From: Butyrivibrio proteoclasticus B316
Lineage (GTDB): Bacteria; Bacillota; Clostridia; Lachnospirales; Lachnospiraceae
Assembly: GCF_000145035.1 (NCBI RefSeq)
Contig: NC_014387.1
Coordinates: 1-64,000, forward strand
DNA length: 64,000 nt
Reading direction: 5' to 3'
This document shows, piece after piece, positions 31,590 through 40,054 of this stretch; the stretch's first letter is position 1, and the number at the start of each line of letters is the position of its first letter. A model generated the notes under the pieces. That model searched no databases and was not told the origin of the DNA. It saw only the letters and a list, made by a program, of their open reading frames with translations. The translations under genes and the position numbers were made by a program.

Positions 31590-33070
31590 TGAAGAGCTTT
31601 TTATTTAAAAAAGTTAACTTTAAGAAGCTACTGCTATCCTTTGGGATAGTAGTAGCTTCTTGCGTTGCAATAAGCGCAGTTTTGGGGTGGGAAAGAAACT
31701 TTATTCCGAATTGGGTTAGATGGCAGGAAAAAAGCATTGAACTAAAGTTTGATGAAGATAAGGCAAGATATACAACGGAAATAAAGTCAAAACGTCTGGA
31801 AGTAAGAAGCGACAAAGGTGAAAGAACTTTTTTAACAGATGAAAAGCTTAAGATCCAGGACGCTTTAACTACGGATATTGACAGTGATGGAAAGCCTGAA
31901 ATCATTGCAGTTGTCTGGAAGAAGGGACTATTTGGCAGACACAGACCCTTTTGGATACAGTCTGATGAAAAGACATATTCGCAGCATGTATTTATATATG
32001 GAGTTGATGAGAAGGGTACAGTAACTCAGAAATGGTTTGCCTCTGAAACCGGAATCCTTATAAACAGAATGAAACTTATGGAAAAGAATAACAGGATTCT
32101 TTTATTTGAGGATATCGATGGTAACTGTACCCTCTGGAAATGGGAGAGTTTTGGGCTTAAGAATATAGAGAATAAGGTCAGTTTTGTAGCCTTTGGAGAC
32201 AATCTGATACACACTCCGATTTATGAATATGCAAACAGAGCCGAAAAGGGAAAATTTGATTTTCTCTATAAGCCTTTTTTAGATGACATAAAAAGCGCTG
32301 ATATTGCTGCATTTAATGCAGAGTCTGCTTTAGTAGATGATGCCAGAATGATATCAGGATACCCTTCTTTTGGAGCTCCGACCGCCGTTGGTGATGCTAT
32401 TGTAAATGCCGGCTTTGACATCGCTGTATGTGCCAATAACCATATTCTTGATAAAGGAATAGGAGAACTTGAATATACCAAAAGGTTCTATGAATCAGAA
32501 AATCTAATATGTCCGGGAATTCAGGATAGGAAAGATGTTTCTCTTAGGCCCTATGAACTTATTAGTAGAAACGGTATTTCTTTTGCCATATTTTCATATA
32601 CCTACGGAACAAATGCAGGGGATATATCAGAGAAATTCCCATATGTAGTTCATTATCTTCCAAAGAGTGATGAAGAACGAAATGAGCTACTCTGGAATTT
32701 ACAAAGAGCACGAGAAGAAGCAGATATTGTAATGGTTTTTGCTCATTGGGGAGATGAATACCAAGAAGCGGCAAATTCCGGACAGAGAGAAATGGCGGCT
32801 CTTTTTGCCAAGGGCGGAGCTGATATAGTCATAGGAAGTCATCCGCATGTAATTCAGGAAGTTGAAGAAATCGAAAGACCTGATGGAGAAAAATGCCTTG
32901 TATATTACTCGCTGGGCAATTTTGTAGCGGACCAGGGAATGGAAGCCGGCACAAAGGCTGGAGGAGAGGCAGTCATAAGCTTTGAACATACCTATGATGG
33001 GGTAAAAGTTACAGGACATGAGCTAAGAGAAATAACGTCATATTGGAAAGATCTGATAAAAACTAAATAA
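31586..33070 (+). CDS. CapA-family (PGA_cap) metallophosphatase-like membrane protein
   Basis: A 494-residue protein with one N-terminal membrane anchor (about 14-32), a roughly 150-residue N-terminal extracellular domain and then a CapA/PGA_cap domain of calcineurin-like fold: FVAFGDNLIHTP, FNAESALV, CANNHILDKG, VFAHWGDEY and IGSHPHVIQEVE, the last two holding metal-binding histidines. CapA proteins act in poly-gamma-glutamate capsule formation or its release; no capBC genes are nearby. It overlaps the DUF3160 lipoprotein gene by 4 bp. A very stable 16-bp hairpin lies in codons 13-25. Confidence 0.88.
   Translation: MMKSFLFKKVNFKKLLLSFGIVVASCVAISAVLGWERNFIPNWVRWQEKSIELKFDEDKARYTTEIKSKRLEVRSDKGERTFLTDEKLKIQDALTTDIDSDGKPEIIAVVWKKGLFGRHRPFWIQSDEKTYSQHVFIYGVDEKGTVTQKWFASETGILINRMKLMEKNNRILLFEDIDGNCTLWKWESFGLKNIENKVSFVAFGDNLIHTPIYEYANRAEKGKFDFLYKPFLDDIKSADIAAFNAESALVDDARMISGYPSFGAPTAVGDAIVNAGFDIAVCANNHILDKGIGELEYTKRFYESENLICPGIQDRKDVSLRPYELISRNGISFAIFSYTYGTNAGDISEKFPYVVHYLPKSDEERNELLWNLQRAREEADIVMVFAHWGDEYQEAANSGQREMAALFAKGGADIVIGSHPHVIQEVEEIERPDGEKCLVYYSLGNFVADQGMEAGTKAGGEAVISFEHTYDGVKVTGHELREITSYWKDLIKTK
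31624..31659 (+). other. Stable intragenic hairpin at the start of the CapA-like gene
   Basis: GAAGCTACTGCTATCC (31624-31639) pairs with 31644-31659 over 16 positions with a single G-U wobble and a 4-nt loop. No T-run follows. It begins 39 nt into the coding region. Confidence 0.7.
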
Positions 33071-33145
33071 AATCTAAAAACTTTATTAAAAATTGCAAAA
33101 TGTAACCAGTGAATAGCACTTTTTGGTAAGCATACTATACGAAAA

Positions 33146-33167
33146 TACTAAATAATTATATTTAGTA
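33146..33167 (+). promoter_or_regulatory. Candidate operator/promoter of the xylanase gene
   Basis: An inverted repeat TACTAAAT/ATTTAGTA with a 6-bp centre, about 60 bp before the xylanase start. TTGGTA at 33124-33129 and TACTAA at 33146-33151 could serve as -35 and -10 with a 16-bp spacer, which would put the repeat over the -10 and start site. No regulator gene is adjacent. Confidence 0.4.
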
Positions 33168-33227
33168 CAATTGTGTTTAGGGGATTTGCACAAAACAAAC
33201 TAGTAAAACAGGAGGAAAAGTATAGGT

Positions 33228-36200
33228 ATGCACAAAAGATGGTTGGGGATATCATCGTTTGTTATGGCAGGTCTTTTAACTGTAACAAATGTTGGTACCG
33301 GTGTAACACAGGTATTTGCTGCAGAAGCAGCAACTGGTAGCTCACTGGTTGCTGAAGTGGAAGAAGCAGCAGTAGAAGAAAGTTCAGCTGAGACAAGTGT
33401 AGAAGATGCTGCTGATGAGGCTTCTTCTGAGGCTTCAGTGGCTGAAGAAGCTACAGAGGAGTCTTCAGATGAATCTGCAAAGGAAGCAACAGATGAGGCT
33501 TCAGCTGAAACATCAGCAGAGCCAGCTGAAGAAGAAAATAGTCTTGTTTTCTTTAACAGATGGAATCAGAGTGCCAAGACTTCAGGAAAGCTCGTTTTTT
33601 CCAAGCAGTATGAGGAGTATTGCTATGATCTTGGAGAGACAGTTCCAGTAGCTAATGTTAAGGCACTTACTGTAAAAGTTTCTAAACAGGATAAGAACGT
33701 TGCAATCAAGCTCTATGACGCAGACATGACTGAGAAGTATGCAAATTATGGCTGTGATAAGAATTGTGAATATGTATTTAATCCTACATATGATGGCAAT
33801 GTTAGATATATTGGTGTTATGTCAATGGCATCAGGAGAAGCTGAGTACCCATATGGCATCACTATTGACGAGGTTGTTGTTGATAAGCAGGAGACAGAAG
33901 CTCCTAAGAACGAGGAGACAATTGTTCTTGAGGGAGATGCGCTTAAGTTTACTGAGGCATGGGAAGGTACTGAAGTAGACGGAGCAACTCTTGAGTTTGA
34001 CAAAGAGTGGCGTGAGTACAGAGTTTCTCTTGGAAAGACACTTCCGGGACCTGATGTTAAGTCAGTAAAGGTTACATTTGCAGAAGCTAATAAGCAGAGC
34101 ATCTGCATTAAGACATATGGAGGCGGTACAGAGCTCAAGGCTGACTATGGTAAAAATGGCAGCAAGAGCTACACAACATATCCTAATGTTACAGCTGATG
34201 TTGATGCAATTGCTATCATGGCAATGAATGAACAGACATATCCATTTAGCGTAACAGTAGAAAAGATTGAAGTTGTTGTAGATACAACTCCTGCAGAGGA
34301 CAGACCTCAGGCTGGCGTTGAGTATGATATCGTCGACCTCAGAAAGCCTGTAGCAGAGCTTATGGGTGATGATTTCATCATCGGAACAGCAGCAAGCTAC
34401 GATGAGTTTGGCGATCCACTTGATATGGAGCTTGTTTACAAGCACTTCAATGGAGTAACTCTTGGTAACGAGCTTAAGCCTGATTCAATGCTCAGAAAAG
34501 ATGCTGAGATAGTTGATTATGAGCTCAATGGTGAGATGGTTCCATTCCCTGTTCTTGATTTCTCAAGACCTGAGGATCGTCTTGACAGATTCGTTAAGTG
34601 GAATGAAGAACATCCTGAAAAGAAAATCCAGGTAAGAGGCCATGTTCTTGTTTGGCATTCACAGACTCCTTCATTCTTCTTCCATGAAGATTATGACACA
34701 TCCAAGCCTTATGTAACTCCTGACGTAATGAATAAGCGTCTTGAGATCTACATCAGAGAAGTTGCTAAGCACTTCACAGCAGAAGACAGCAAGTACAAAG
34801 ATCTCTTCTATGGATGGGATGTTGTTAACGAAGCAGTAAGTGATGGAACAGGTACTTACAGAAATGCATCTGAGAGATCAGAGTGGTGGGGAGTTTACGG
34901 CTCACAGGAGTTCATCACAAACGCATTCGTATATGCTAACAGATATATGCCTGCTGATATCGCTCTTTTCTATAACGATTATAACGAGACAGTAAGCAGC
35001 AAGATGGGTGGTATCTGCCAGCTTCTTAGAGATGTTAAGGCAACACCTGGTGCAAGAATTGATGGTATGGGTATGCAGGCTCACTACCAGATTGCATCCA
35101 ACAATCCTTCAATGGAGCAGTTCAAGACAGCAGCCAAGGCTTATGCAGCTATCGTTGACCAGGTTCAGGTAACTGAGCTTGACTTCAAGGGTGCTACAAG
35201 TGCCAAGGATGACAGACTTGCGGAGAGATACAAAGCAGTTTATGACACAATCAGAAGACTTAGAGAAGACGGCGTAAACTTCACAGGTATGACAATCTGG
35301 GGAGTAACAGATAAGCATTCATGGCTCCAGTCATCAAACAATAACGGTGGCGGCGCAGACGGAAGCGCAAGACAGTATCCACTTCTCTTTGATGATTACT
35401 ACAAGGCTAAGGATTGCTTCTGGGCAATTGCAAATGCCGGAGAACTTGAGCCTGAAGTAAAGTCAATAACACTTGTACAGAATGTAAATAATGATTTCTC
35501 AGCTGGTAATGTATATGAGTTTGTTGCTGGCAAGTTTATCCCTATGTGGAGTGAGAATGGCATCGACGTTAAAGTTGTAATAAAAGATACAACAACTGGC
35601 CAGGATGATTTCTTTACAGTTTATGCAGATGACGGAACAGGAATCAAATCAGTAGTAGTAAAGAGAGAAGAAGCAACAGAAAATGAAAATGGATACGAGG
35701 CAGTAGTAAATGTTCCTGTTGACTTTGAAGCTCTTACAGCTAACAAGGTTAAGTTTGATATTGTAGTTAATGACGGTGATTTCCTTGCTGTATTTAACGA
35801 CACAACATTTAAGCATGCTCAGTCCAGCAAGTTCTTTGCTGAAACAGTAATTAAGCCACTTGCAGTAGTTAAGAAGGGCACACCTGTTATTGATGGTGAG
35901 TTTGATGATGAAGCCTGGAAGACAGCAGATGAGCTTCCTGTAGCTATCAAAGTTGGTGCTAAGGCATCTGCAAGCGCCAAGATCCTTTGGGATGATGAAT
36001 ACCTCTATGTACTTGCTGATGTTAAAGATTCAGTTCTCAACAAGGCATCTTCAGATGCATGGGAGCAGGATTCAGTTGAAATCTTTGTAGATGAGAATAA
36101 CAACAAGACAAGTACTTATGAAGCAGATGACAAGCAGTACAGAATCAACTTCGAGAATACACACAGCTTTAATGGTACAAAGTGTGTAGAAGAAAACATC

Positions 36201-36929
36201 AAGTCTGAAGTAGTTGTTACAGAAGATGGCTACAAGATTGAAGCAGCACTTAAGTGGACAGACATAGCTCCTGTAGAAGGTGCTAAGGTAGGCCTTGATA
36301 TTCAGGTTAACGATGCAGACAACTCAGGCAAGAGAGTAGGAACACTTAACTGGGCTGACAAGACTGGTAATGGCTGGTCATCAACAGAAGTATTTGGAAC
36401 AATTCTTCTTGCAGATGGATCAGATGTTCCTACACCAGAAGTTCCTACACCAGAGACACCAGAAGAACCTGAAGGAACACTTGTTACCAAGTATGGCAAG
36501 ACATATGTAGTTACAGCAAATGGCGAGAAACTGACAGGTCTTCAGAAAGTAGATGGCAACATGTACTATTGCAAGGCTGATGGTAAGGTTTCAAAGAATG
36601 CATTATTTACATTTGAGGGTGCAGTTTACTGCGCAGGTGCTGATGGTGTTCTTGCAAGAAATGTTAAGCTTGAGAAATATCATAACGAATATTTCTTCGG
36701 CGATGATTGCAAGGCGAAGACTGGCTTTGTGACATATGATGGACAGGATTACTTCTGTAAGGACAATGGAAGAGTTGCCAAGGACTATATGATCACAGTT
36801 GGTGACAAAAAGTACTACGCAAAGAAAGACGGAACACTTGCTAAGAATGAGCAGATTGTTAAACTGTTCCGCAGATACACATTTGACGAGAACGGTGTTC
36901 TTATCAAGACAGAAAAAGGTATTTTCTAA
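33228..36929 (+). CDS. Modular cell-wall-bound endo-1,4-beta-xylanase, GH10 with CBM9 and wall-binding repeats
   Basis: A 1233-residue secreted enzyme. Order: signal peptide (about 1-32), a Glu/Ala/Ser-rich acidic linker (33-104), two related beta-sandwich modules (about 105-225 and 230-350) that look like carbohydrate-binding modules, a GH10 barrel (about 365-745), a divergent beta module (745-880), a CBM9 (about 880-1062), a PTPEVPTPETPEEP linker, and aromatic cell-wall-binding repeats (about 1084-1233). Catalytic residues are acid/base E535 in DVVNEAVSD and nucleophile E650 in VTELDFK. The repeats resemble choline/glucan-binding repeats and should hold the enzyme at the cell surface without sortase. 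AGGAGG precedes the ATG. Confidence 0.93.
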   Translation: MHKRWLGISSFVMAGLLTVTNVGTGVTQVFAAEAATGSSLVAEVEEAAVEESSAETSVEDAADEASSEASVAEEATEESSDESAKEATDEASAETSAEPAEEENSLVFFNRWNQSAKTSGKLVFSKQYEEYCYDLGETVPVANVKALTVKVSKQDKNVAIKLYDADMTEKYANYGCDKNCEYVFNPTYDGNVRYIGVMSMASGEAEYPYGITIDEVVVDKQETEAPKNEETIVLEGDALKFTEAWEGTEVDGATLEFDKEWREYRVSLGKTLPGPDVKSVKVTFAEANKQSICIKTYGGGTELKADYGKNGSKSYTTYPNVTADVDAIAIMAMNEQTYPFSVTVEKIEVVVDTTPAEDRPQAGVEYDIVDLRKPVAELMGDDFIIGTAASYDEFGDPLDMELVYKHFNGVTLGNELKPDSMLRKDAEIVDYELNGEMVPFPVLDFSRPEDRLDRFVKWNEEHPEKKIQVRGHVLVWHSQTPSFFFHEDYDTSKPYVTPDVMNKRLEIYIREVAKHFTAEDSKYKDLFYGWDVVNEAVSDGTGTYRNASERSEWWGVYGSQEFITNAFVYANRYMPADIALFYNDYNETVSSKMGGICQLLRDVKATPGARIDGMGMQAHYQIASNNPSMEQFKTAAKAYAAIVDQVQVTELDFKGATSAKDDRLAERYKAVYDTIRRLREDGVNFTGMTIWGVTDKHSWLQSSNNNGGGADGSARQYPLLFDDYYKAKDCFWAIANAGELEPEVKSITLVQNVNNDFSAGNVYEFVAGKFIPMWSENGIDVKVVIKDTTTGQDDFFTVYADDGTGIKSVVVKREEATENENGYEAVVNVPVDFEALTANKVKFDIVVNDGDFLAVFNDTTFKHAQSSKFFAETVIKPLAVVKKGTPVIDGEFDDEAWKTADELPVAIKVGAKASASAKILWDDEYLYVLADVKDSVLNKASSDAWEQDSVEIFVDENNNKTSTYEADDKQYRINFENTHSFNGTKCVEENIKSEVVVTEDGYKIEAALKWTDIAPVEGAKVGLDIQVNDADNSGKRVGTLNWADKTGNGWSSTEVFGTILLADGSDVPTPEVPTPETPEEPEGTLVTKYGKTYVVTANGEKLTGLQKVDGNMYYCKADGKVSKNALFTFEGAVYCAGADGVLARNVKLEKYHNEYFFGDDCKAKTGFVTYDGQDYFCKDNGRVAKDYMITVGDKKYYAKKDGTLAKNEQIVKLFRRYTFDENGVLIKTEKGIF

Positions 36930-36960
36930 TCGTTTTATTTATAGTAAAAATTAATCCCCA

Positions 36961-36992
36961 GAGGGAGGCAGAGCTTCTGCCTTCCTCTTTTT
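36961..36992 (+). terminator. Terminator after the xylanase gene
   Basis: GAGGGAGGCAGA pairs with TCTGCCTTCCTC around a 3-nt loop and is followed by TTTTT. Confidence 0.88.
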
Positions 36993-37003
36993 AAGTCTGT
37001 GGT

Positions 37004-37032
37004 TTTACACTAAACAACGAATTTGTTATACT
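37004..37032 (+). promoter_or_regulatory. Predicted sigma-A promoter of the MBOAT operon
   Basis: TTTACA (37004-37009), 17-bp spacer, TATACT (37027-37032), about 30 bp before the MBOAT start. Confidence 0.6.
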
Positions 37033-37062
37033 CTTCATGATGTTTATTAGATGGAGAAATAT

Positions 37063-38601
37063 ATGGGCTTTAATTCCTTTACGTTTTTACTTATATTCCT
37101 TCCGATTCTTCTTATTGGATGGAACATTTTAAATAAGATAGAGAAATATGCAGTGGCAGATGTATTCCTTATTGGTATGTCACTGTATTTCTATTACACT
37201 TTTGGAGCAGGATTTTTACTGGTCCTACTGATCAGCACTTCGGTTAATTACCTGTTAAGCGGCATTTTGGCTTGGAAAGAGCAAAAAGAAATAGCGCCTT
37301 ACTTTAGAACAGTAATAAAAGTCATTGGAGTTTTGTTTAACCTTGCGCTTTTGTTTTACCTTAAGTATCTCGGCTTTTTTGTTGAGAATCTCGATGCACT
37401 TACAGGAGCAACTTTTACGGCAAAAGAAATTCTTATGCCGATAGGAATCAGCTTTTTTACCTTCGGGCAGATATCTTTTATTGTAGACAGGGCAAATGGC
37501 AAGGCTCCGCATTACAATATTATTGAGTATCTGATGTACACTACATATTTTCCCAAGCTAATTCAGGGACCTATTGCTTTCCACAAGGAAATGACAGATC
37601 AGTTCAGGGACAAGAGCCTTAGAAAGACAGATCCTGATAAATTGGCCAGAGGAATAATGTCTTTTATCATAGGACTATCCAAGAAGGTTCTCCTTGCAGA
37701 CAATCTTGCCAAGGCGGTAAACTACGGCTTTCACTATACATATTATCTGGATACCATAACTGTAATTCTGGTTATGCTCGCTTACACTTTCGAAATCTAT
37801 CTAGATTTTTCGGGATATTGTGACATGGCAAACGGTGTGAGTCTGATGCTGGGATTTGAACTTCCGGATAACTTTAATTCGCCTTATAAGGCAGCAACTT
37901 CAAGAGAGCTTTGGCAGCGCTGGCATATGACTCTTTCAAGGTTCTTTATCAAATATGTTTATATCCCACTTGGAGGAAGCAGGAAAGGCAAGCTTCGCAC
38001 AGTAATAAATGTACTTATAGTATTTGTACTAAGTGGCCTATGGCACGGCGCAGGCTGGACATACGTGTGCTGGGGACTCATGCAGGGACTTTTGGTTGTA
38101 TGGGATAACCTTGGAATAACAGGAGTTACAGAGCCGGAAAAAGCTAATAAGAAAACACGCTATCTTTTGAGAGAAAAGCCACTTTTTGTGGTTCCGAGAG
38201 CAGTTGGAAATGCTGTAACATTTACGATGTTTGTTATTTCCCTCATATTCTTTGGATCTCAGAATCTTGAATATGTTGGTGCCATGTTTAGAAGACTCTT
38301 TGTGTGGACATATCCGGGATTTTTATACAAGACTGCAGAAAATCTGGCTATTCCGGAGAACTATATTTTCAGACAGCTCTTTACACAGATGGGTAAGCCT
38401 GAAATGGTGAATATTGTATATGTTGCAACTTTTGTGCTCCTGATAGTTATAAGTGCATTTGTCATGACGAGGAAGAACACAAAAGAAATCGTTACGGAAA
38501 CCAGATTTGATAAAAAGACAATTGCTGGACTTGTAGTGTTATTTATATGGTCCTTCATTTCACTGTCAAATGTCAGCACTTTTATTTACTTCCAGTTCTA
38601 G
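37063..38601 (+). CDS. MBOAT-family O-acyltransferase (AlgI/DltB-like)
   Basis: A 512-residue polytopic membrane protein with about 11-12 hydrophobic segments. The MBOAT hallmarks are visible: LKYLGFFVENLDAL, LMPIGISFFTFGQISFIVD, FPKLIQGPI, the LYLDFSGYCDMANG segment, RELWQRWHMTLSRFF and the catalytic histidine in LSGLWHGAGWTYV. These proteins pass acyl groups (usually acetyl) across the membrane to modify exopolysaccharides or teichoic acids. The ATG at 37063 lies 6 bp after GGAG; the ATG at 37051 overlaps that ribosome binding site. No dltA, dltC or alginate genes are near; the next gene is the likely extracellular partner. Confidence 0.93.
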   Translation: MGFNSFTFLLIFLPILLIGWNILNKIEKYAVADVFLIGMSLYFYYTFGAGFLLVLLISTSVNYLLSGILAWKEQKEIAPYFRTVIKVIGVLFNLALLFYLKYLGFFVENLDALTGATFTAKEILMPIGISFFTFGQISFIVDRANGKAPHYNIIEYLMYTTYFPKLIQGPIAFHKEMTDQFRDKSLRKTDPDKLARGIMSFIIGLSKKVLLADNLAKAVNYGFHYTYYLDTITVILVMLAYTFEIYLDFSGYCDMANGVSLMLGFELPDNFNSPYKAATSRELWQRWHMTLSRFFIKYVYIPLGGSRKGKLRTVINVLIVFVLSGLWHGAGWTYVCWGLMQGLLVVWDNLGITGVTEPEKANKKTRYLLREKPLFVVPRAVGNAVTFTMFVISLIFFGSQNLEYVGAMFRRLFVWTYPGFLYKTAENLAIPENYIFRQLFTQMGKPEMVNIVYVATFVLLIVISAFVMTRKNTKEIVTETRFDKKTIAGLVVLFIWSFISLSNVSTFIYFQF

Positions 38602-38625
38602 TAATAATTAGAAAGAAACAGTTTT

Positions 38626-39726
38626 ATGAACCAAAATAATAATTCAGTTAAATTCATAAAAAGACTTATAGTATCTATCCTGGCAGTAGCTTTACTGGTT
38701 GGTGGTATGGTTTATGTTTTTGATCCTTTTTACCACTATCATAAGCCATGGTTTGGGCTTAAGGCGGTTCTGAGTGATAAAGAATATCAGTGTATCGGAA
38801 CACTTAGGAATTTTGATTATGATGCGCTTCTGGTCGGGTCATCAGTTATGGAGAATAATGACAATGCCTGGTATGACAGTGCTTATGGCGTAAAATCCAT
38901 TAAGGCTATCAGAAGTTATGGAGCAACAGCAGACTTGTGTTATCTGATGGATGAGGCATTTGCAGATCACGATATCAAAATGGTTTTTTATAATATTGAT
39001 CCGTCAGCTCTTTCCGGTTCAACTGAGACAACTTATGAATCCACCGGTTGTCCAATGTATTTATATGACAGAAATCCATTTAATGATGTGAGATATCTTT
39101 TTAATAAAGATGTATTGTTTGAGAAGATTCCTTATGAAATTGCCAATTCTTTTATCGGCGATTACGATGAAGGATTATCCTATAACTGGGCTAAATGGAA
39201 GAGCTTTAATTCTGATATGGCGCTTGGCCTTTATCACAGATCAAACGAAGTGGTGCCTATGATGGATGAGACTGTATATAGCAGTGAACTTGCCGGAAAC
39301 ATAGCTCTTTTGACAAGTCAGGTTAAGGCACATCCTGAGACAGAATTTATATTCTTTTATCCTGTATACTCTATGCTCTGGTGGGATGGAGTTGTAAGGT
39401 CTGGTGAAAGAGATGCATATATTTATAATGAAATCCAGATGACAGGTGAGCTTTTAAAATATAACAATGTTAAAGTGTTCTGTTTCCAGGCTCAGGAAGA
39501 GGTTGCAACTAACCTTGAGCTGTACATGGATTCAATACATTTTGCACCTGAGATCAATAAGCTTATGCTTGATGAGATAATAGCAGGTGATTATGAGCTG
39601 ACACCTGAAAACTATGAGGATAAACTCATGGAAGTGAAAGCTTTTTCTGACAGAGTAGTTAACGACTACATTCTGGAATACGAAGAAAAGGGGCTTTTGA
39701 CCTATCAAACTGTTGCGGAACAGTAA
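38626..39726 (+). CDS. SGNH-hydrolase-like extracellular protein, partner of the MBOAT protein
   Basis: A 366-residue protein with one N-terminal membrane segment (about 12-32) and an extracellular domain. LLVGSSVMENN (near residue 68) and the late MDSIHFAPEIN (near 305) are placed like the Ser and Asp-x-x-His of SGNH/GDSL folds as in DltD and AlgX/AlgJ, although the overall match is distant. It starts 24 bp after the MBOAT gene, so a joint role in acetylating a surface polymer is likely. It could instead be a non-catalytic partner. It ends before a terminator. Confidence 0.7.
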   Translation: MNQNNNSVKFIKRLIVSILAVALLVGGMVYVFDPFYHYHKPWFGLKAVLSDKEYQCIGTLRNFDYDALLVGSSVMENNDNAWYDSAYGVKSIKAIRSYGATADLCYLMDEAFADHDIKMVFYNIDPSALSGSTETTYESTGCPMYLYDRNPFNDVRYLFNKDVLFEKIPYEIANSFIGDYDEGLSYNWAKWKSFNSDMALGLYHRSNEVVPMMDETVYSSELAGNIALLTSQVKAHPETEFIFFYPVYSMLWWDGVVRSGERDAYIYNEIQMTGELLKYNNVKVFCFQAQEEVATNLELYMDSIHFAPEINKLMLDEIIAGDYELTPENYEDKLMEVKAFSDRVVNDYILEYEEKGLLTYQTVAEQ

Positions 39727-39736
39727 GATGTGATAT

Positions 39737-39783
39737 ACTATACTCCGAATTACACGTAAGTGAGTTAGGAGTATAGTTTTTTT
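39737..39783 (+). terminator. Terminator directly before the TSCPD gene
   Basis: ACTATACTCC (39737-39746) pairs with GGAGTATAGT (39768-39777), followed by a run of seven T. The ATG of the next gene begins right after the T-run, and the only GGAG is inside the 3' arm, 12 bp from the ATG. Confidence 0.8.
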
Positions 39784-40026
39784 ATGGTATATAAGACAAA
39801 AGGAACCTGCTCAACACAGATAGATATAGAAGTTGAGGAAGGAATAATCAGACACGTAGAATTTACAAATGGATGCAATGGCAATCTTCAGGGTATATCC
39901 AAACTTGTTGAAGGTATGAAGTGTGAGGATGCTATTGGCAAGCTTCGTGGCATCAAGTGCGGCTTTAAGAATACATCATGCCCGGATCAGTTATCATATG
40001 CAATTGAGCAGGCTATGCAGGCTTGA
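39784..40026 (+). CDS. TSCPD-domain protein (TIGR03905-like)
   Basis: An 80-residue protein matching the TSCPD domain: YKTKGTCSTQIDIEVEEG, FTNGCNGNLQGISKLVEGM and FKNTSCPDQLSYAIEQA, with four conserved cysteines. The domain is named for its TSCPD motif and also occurs at the C terminus of class II ribonucleotide reductase NrdJ; stand-alone versions have no known function and may bind metal. It is followed 28 bp later by murG. Its start is odd because it immediately follows a terminator. Confidence 0.88.
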   Translation: MVYKTKGTCSTQIDIEVEEGIIRHVEFTNGCNGNLQGISKLVEGMKCEDAIGKLRGIKCGFKNTSCPDQLSYAIEQAMQA

Positions 40027-40054
40027 TATAGCAATCTGAAAGAAGGTTATAGAA

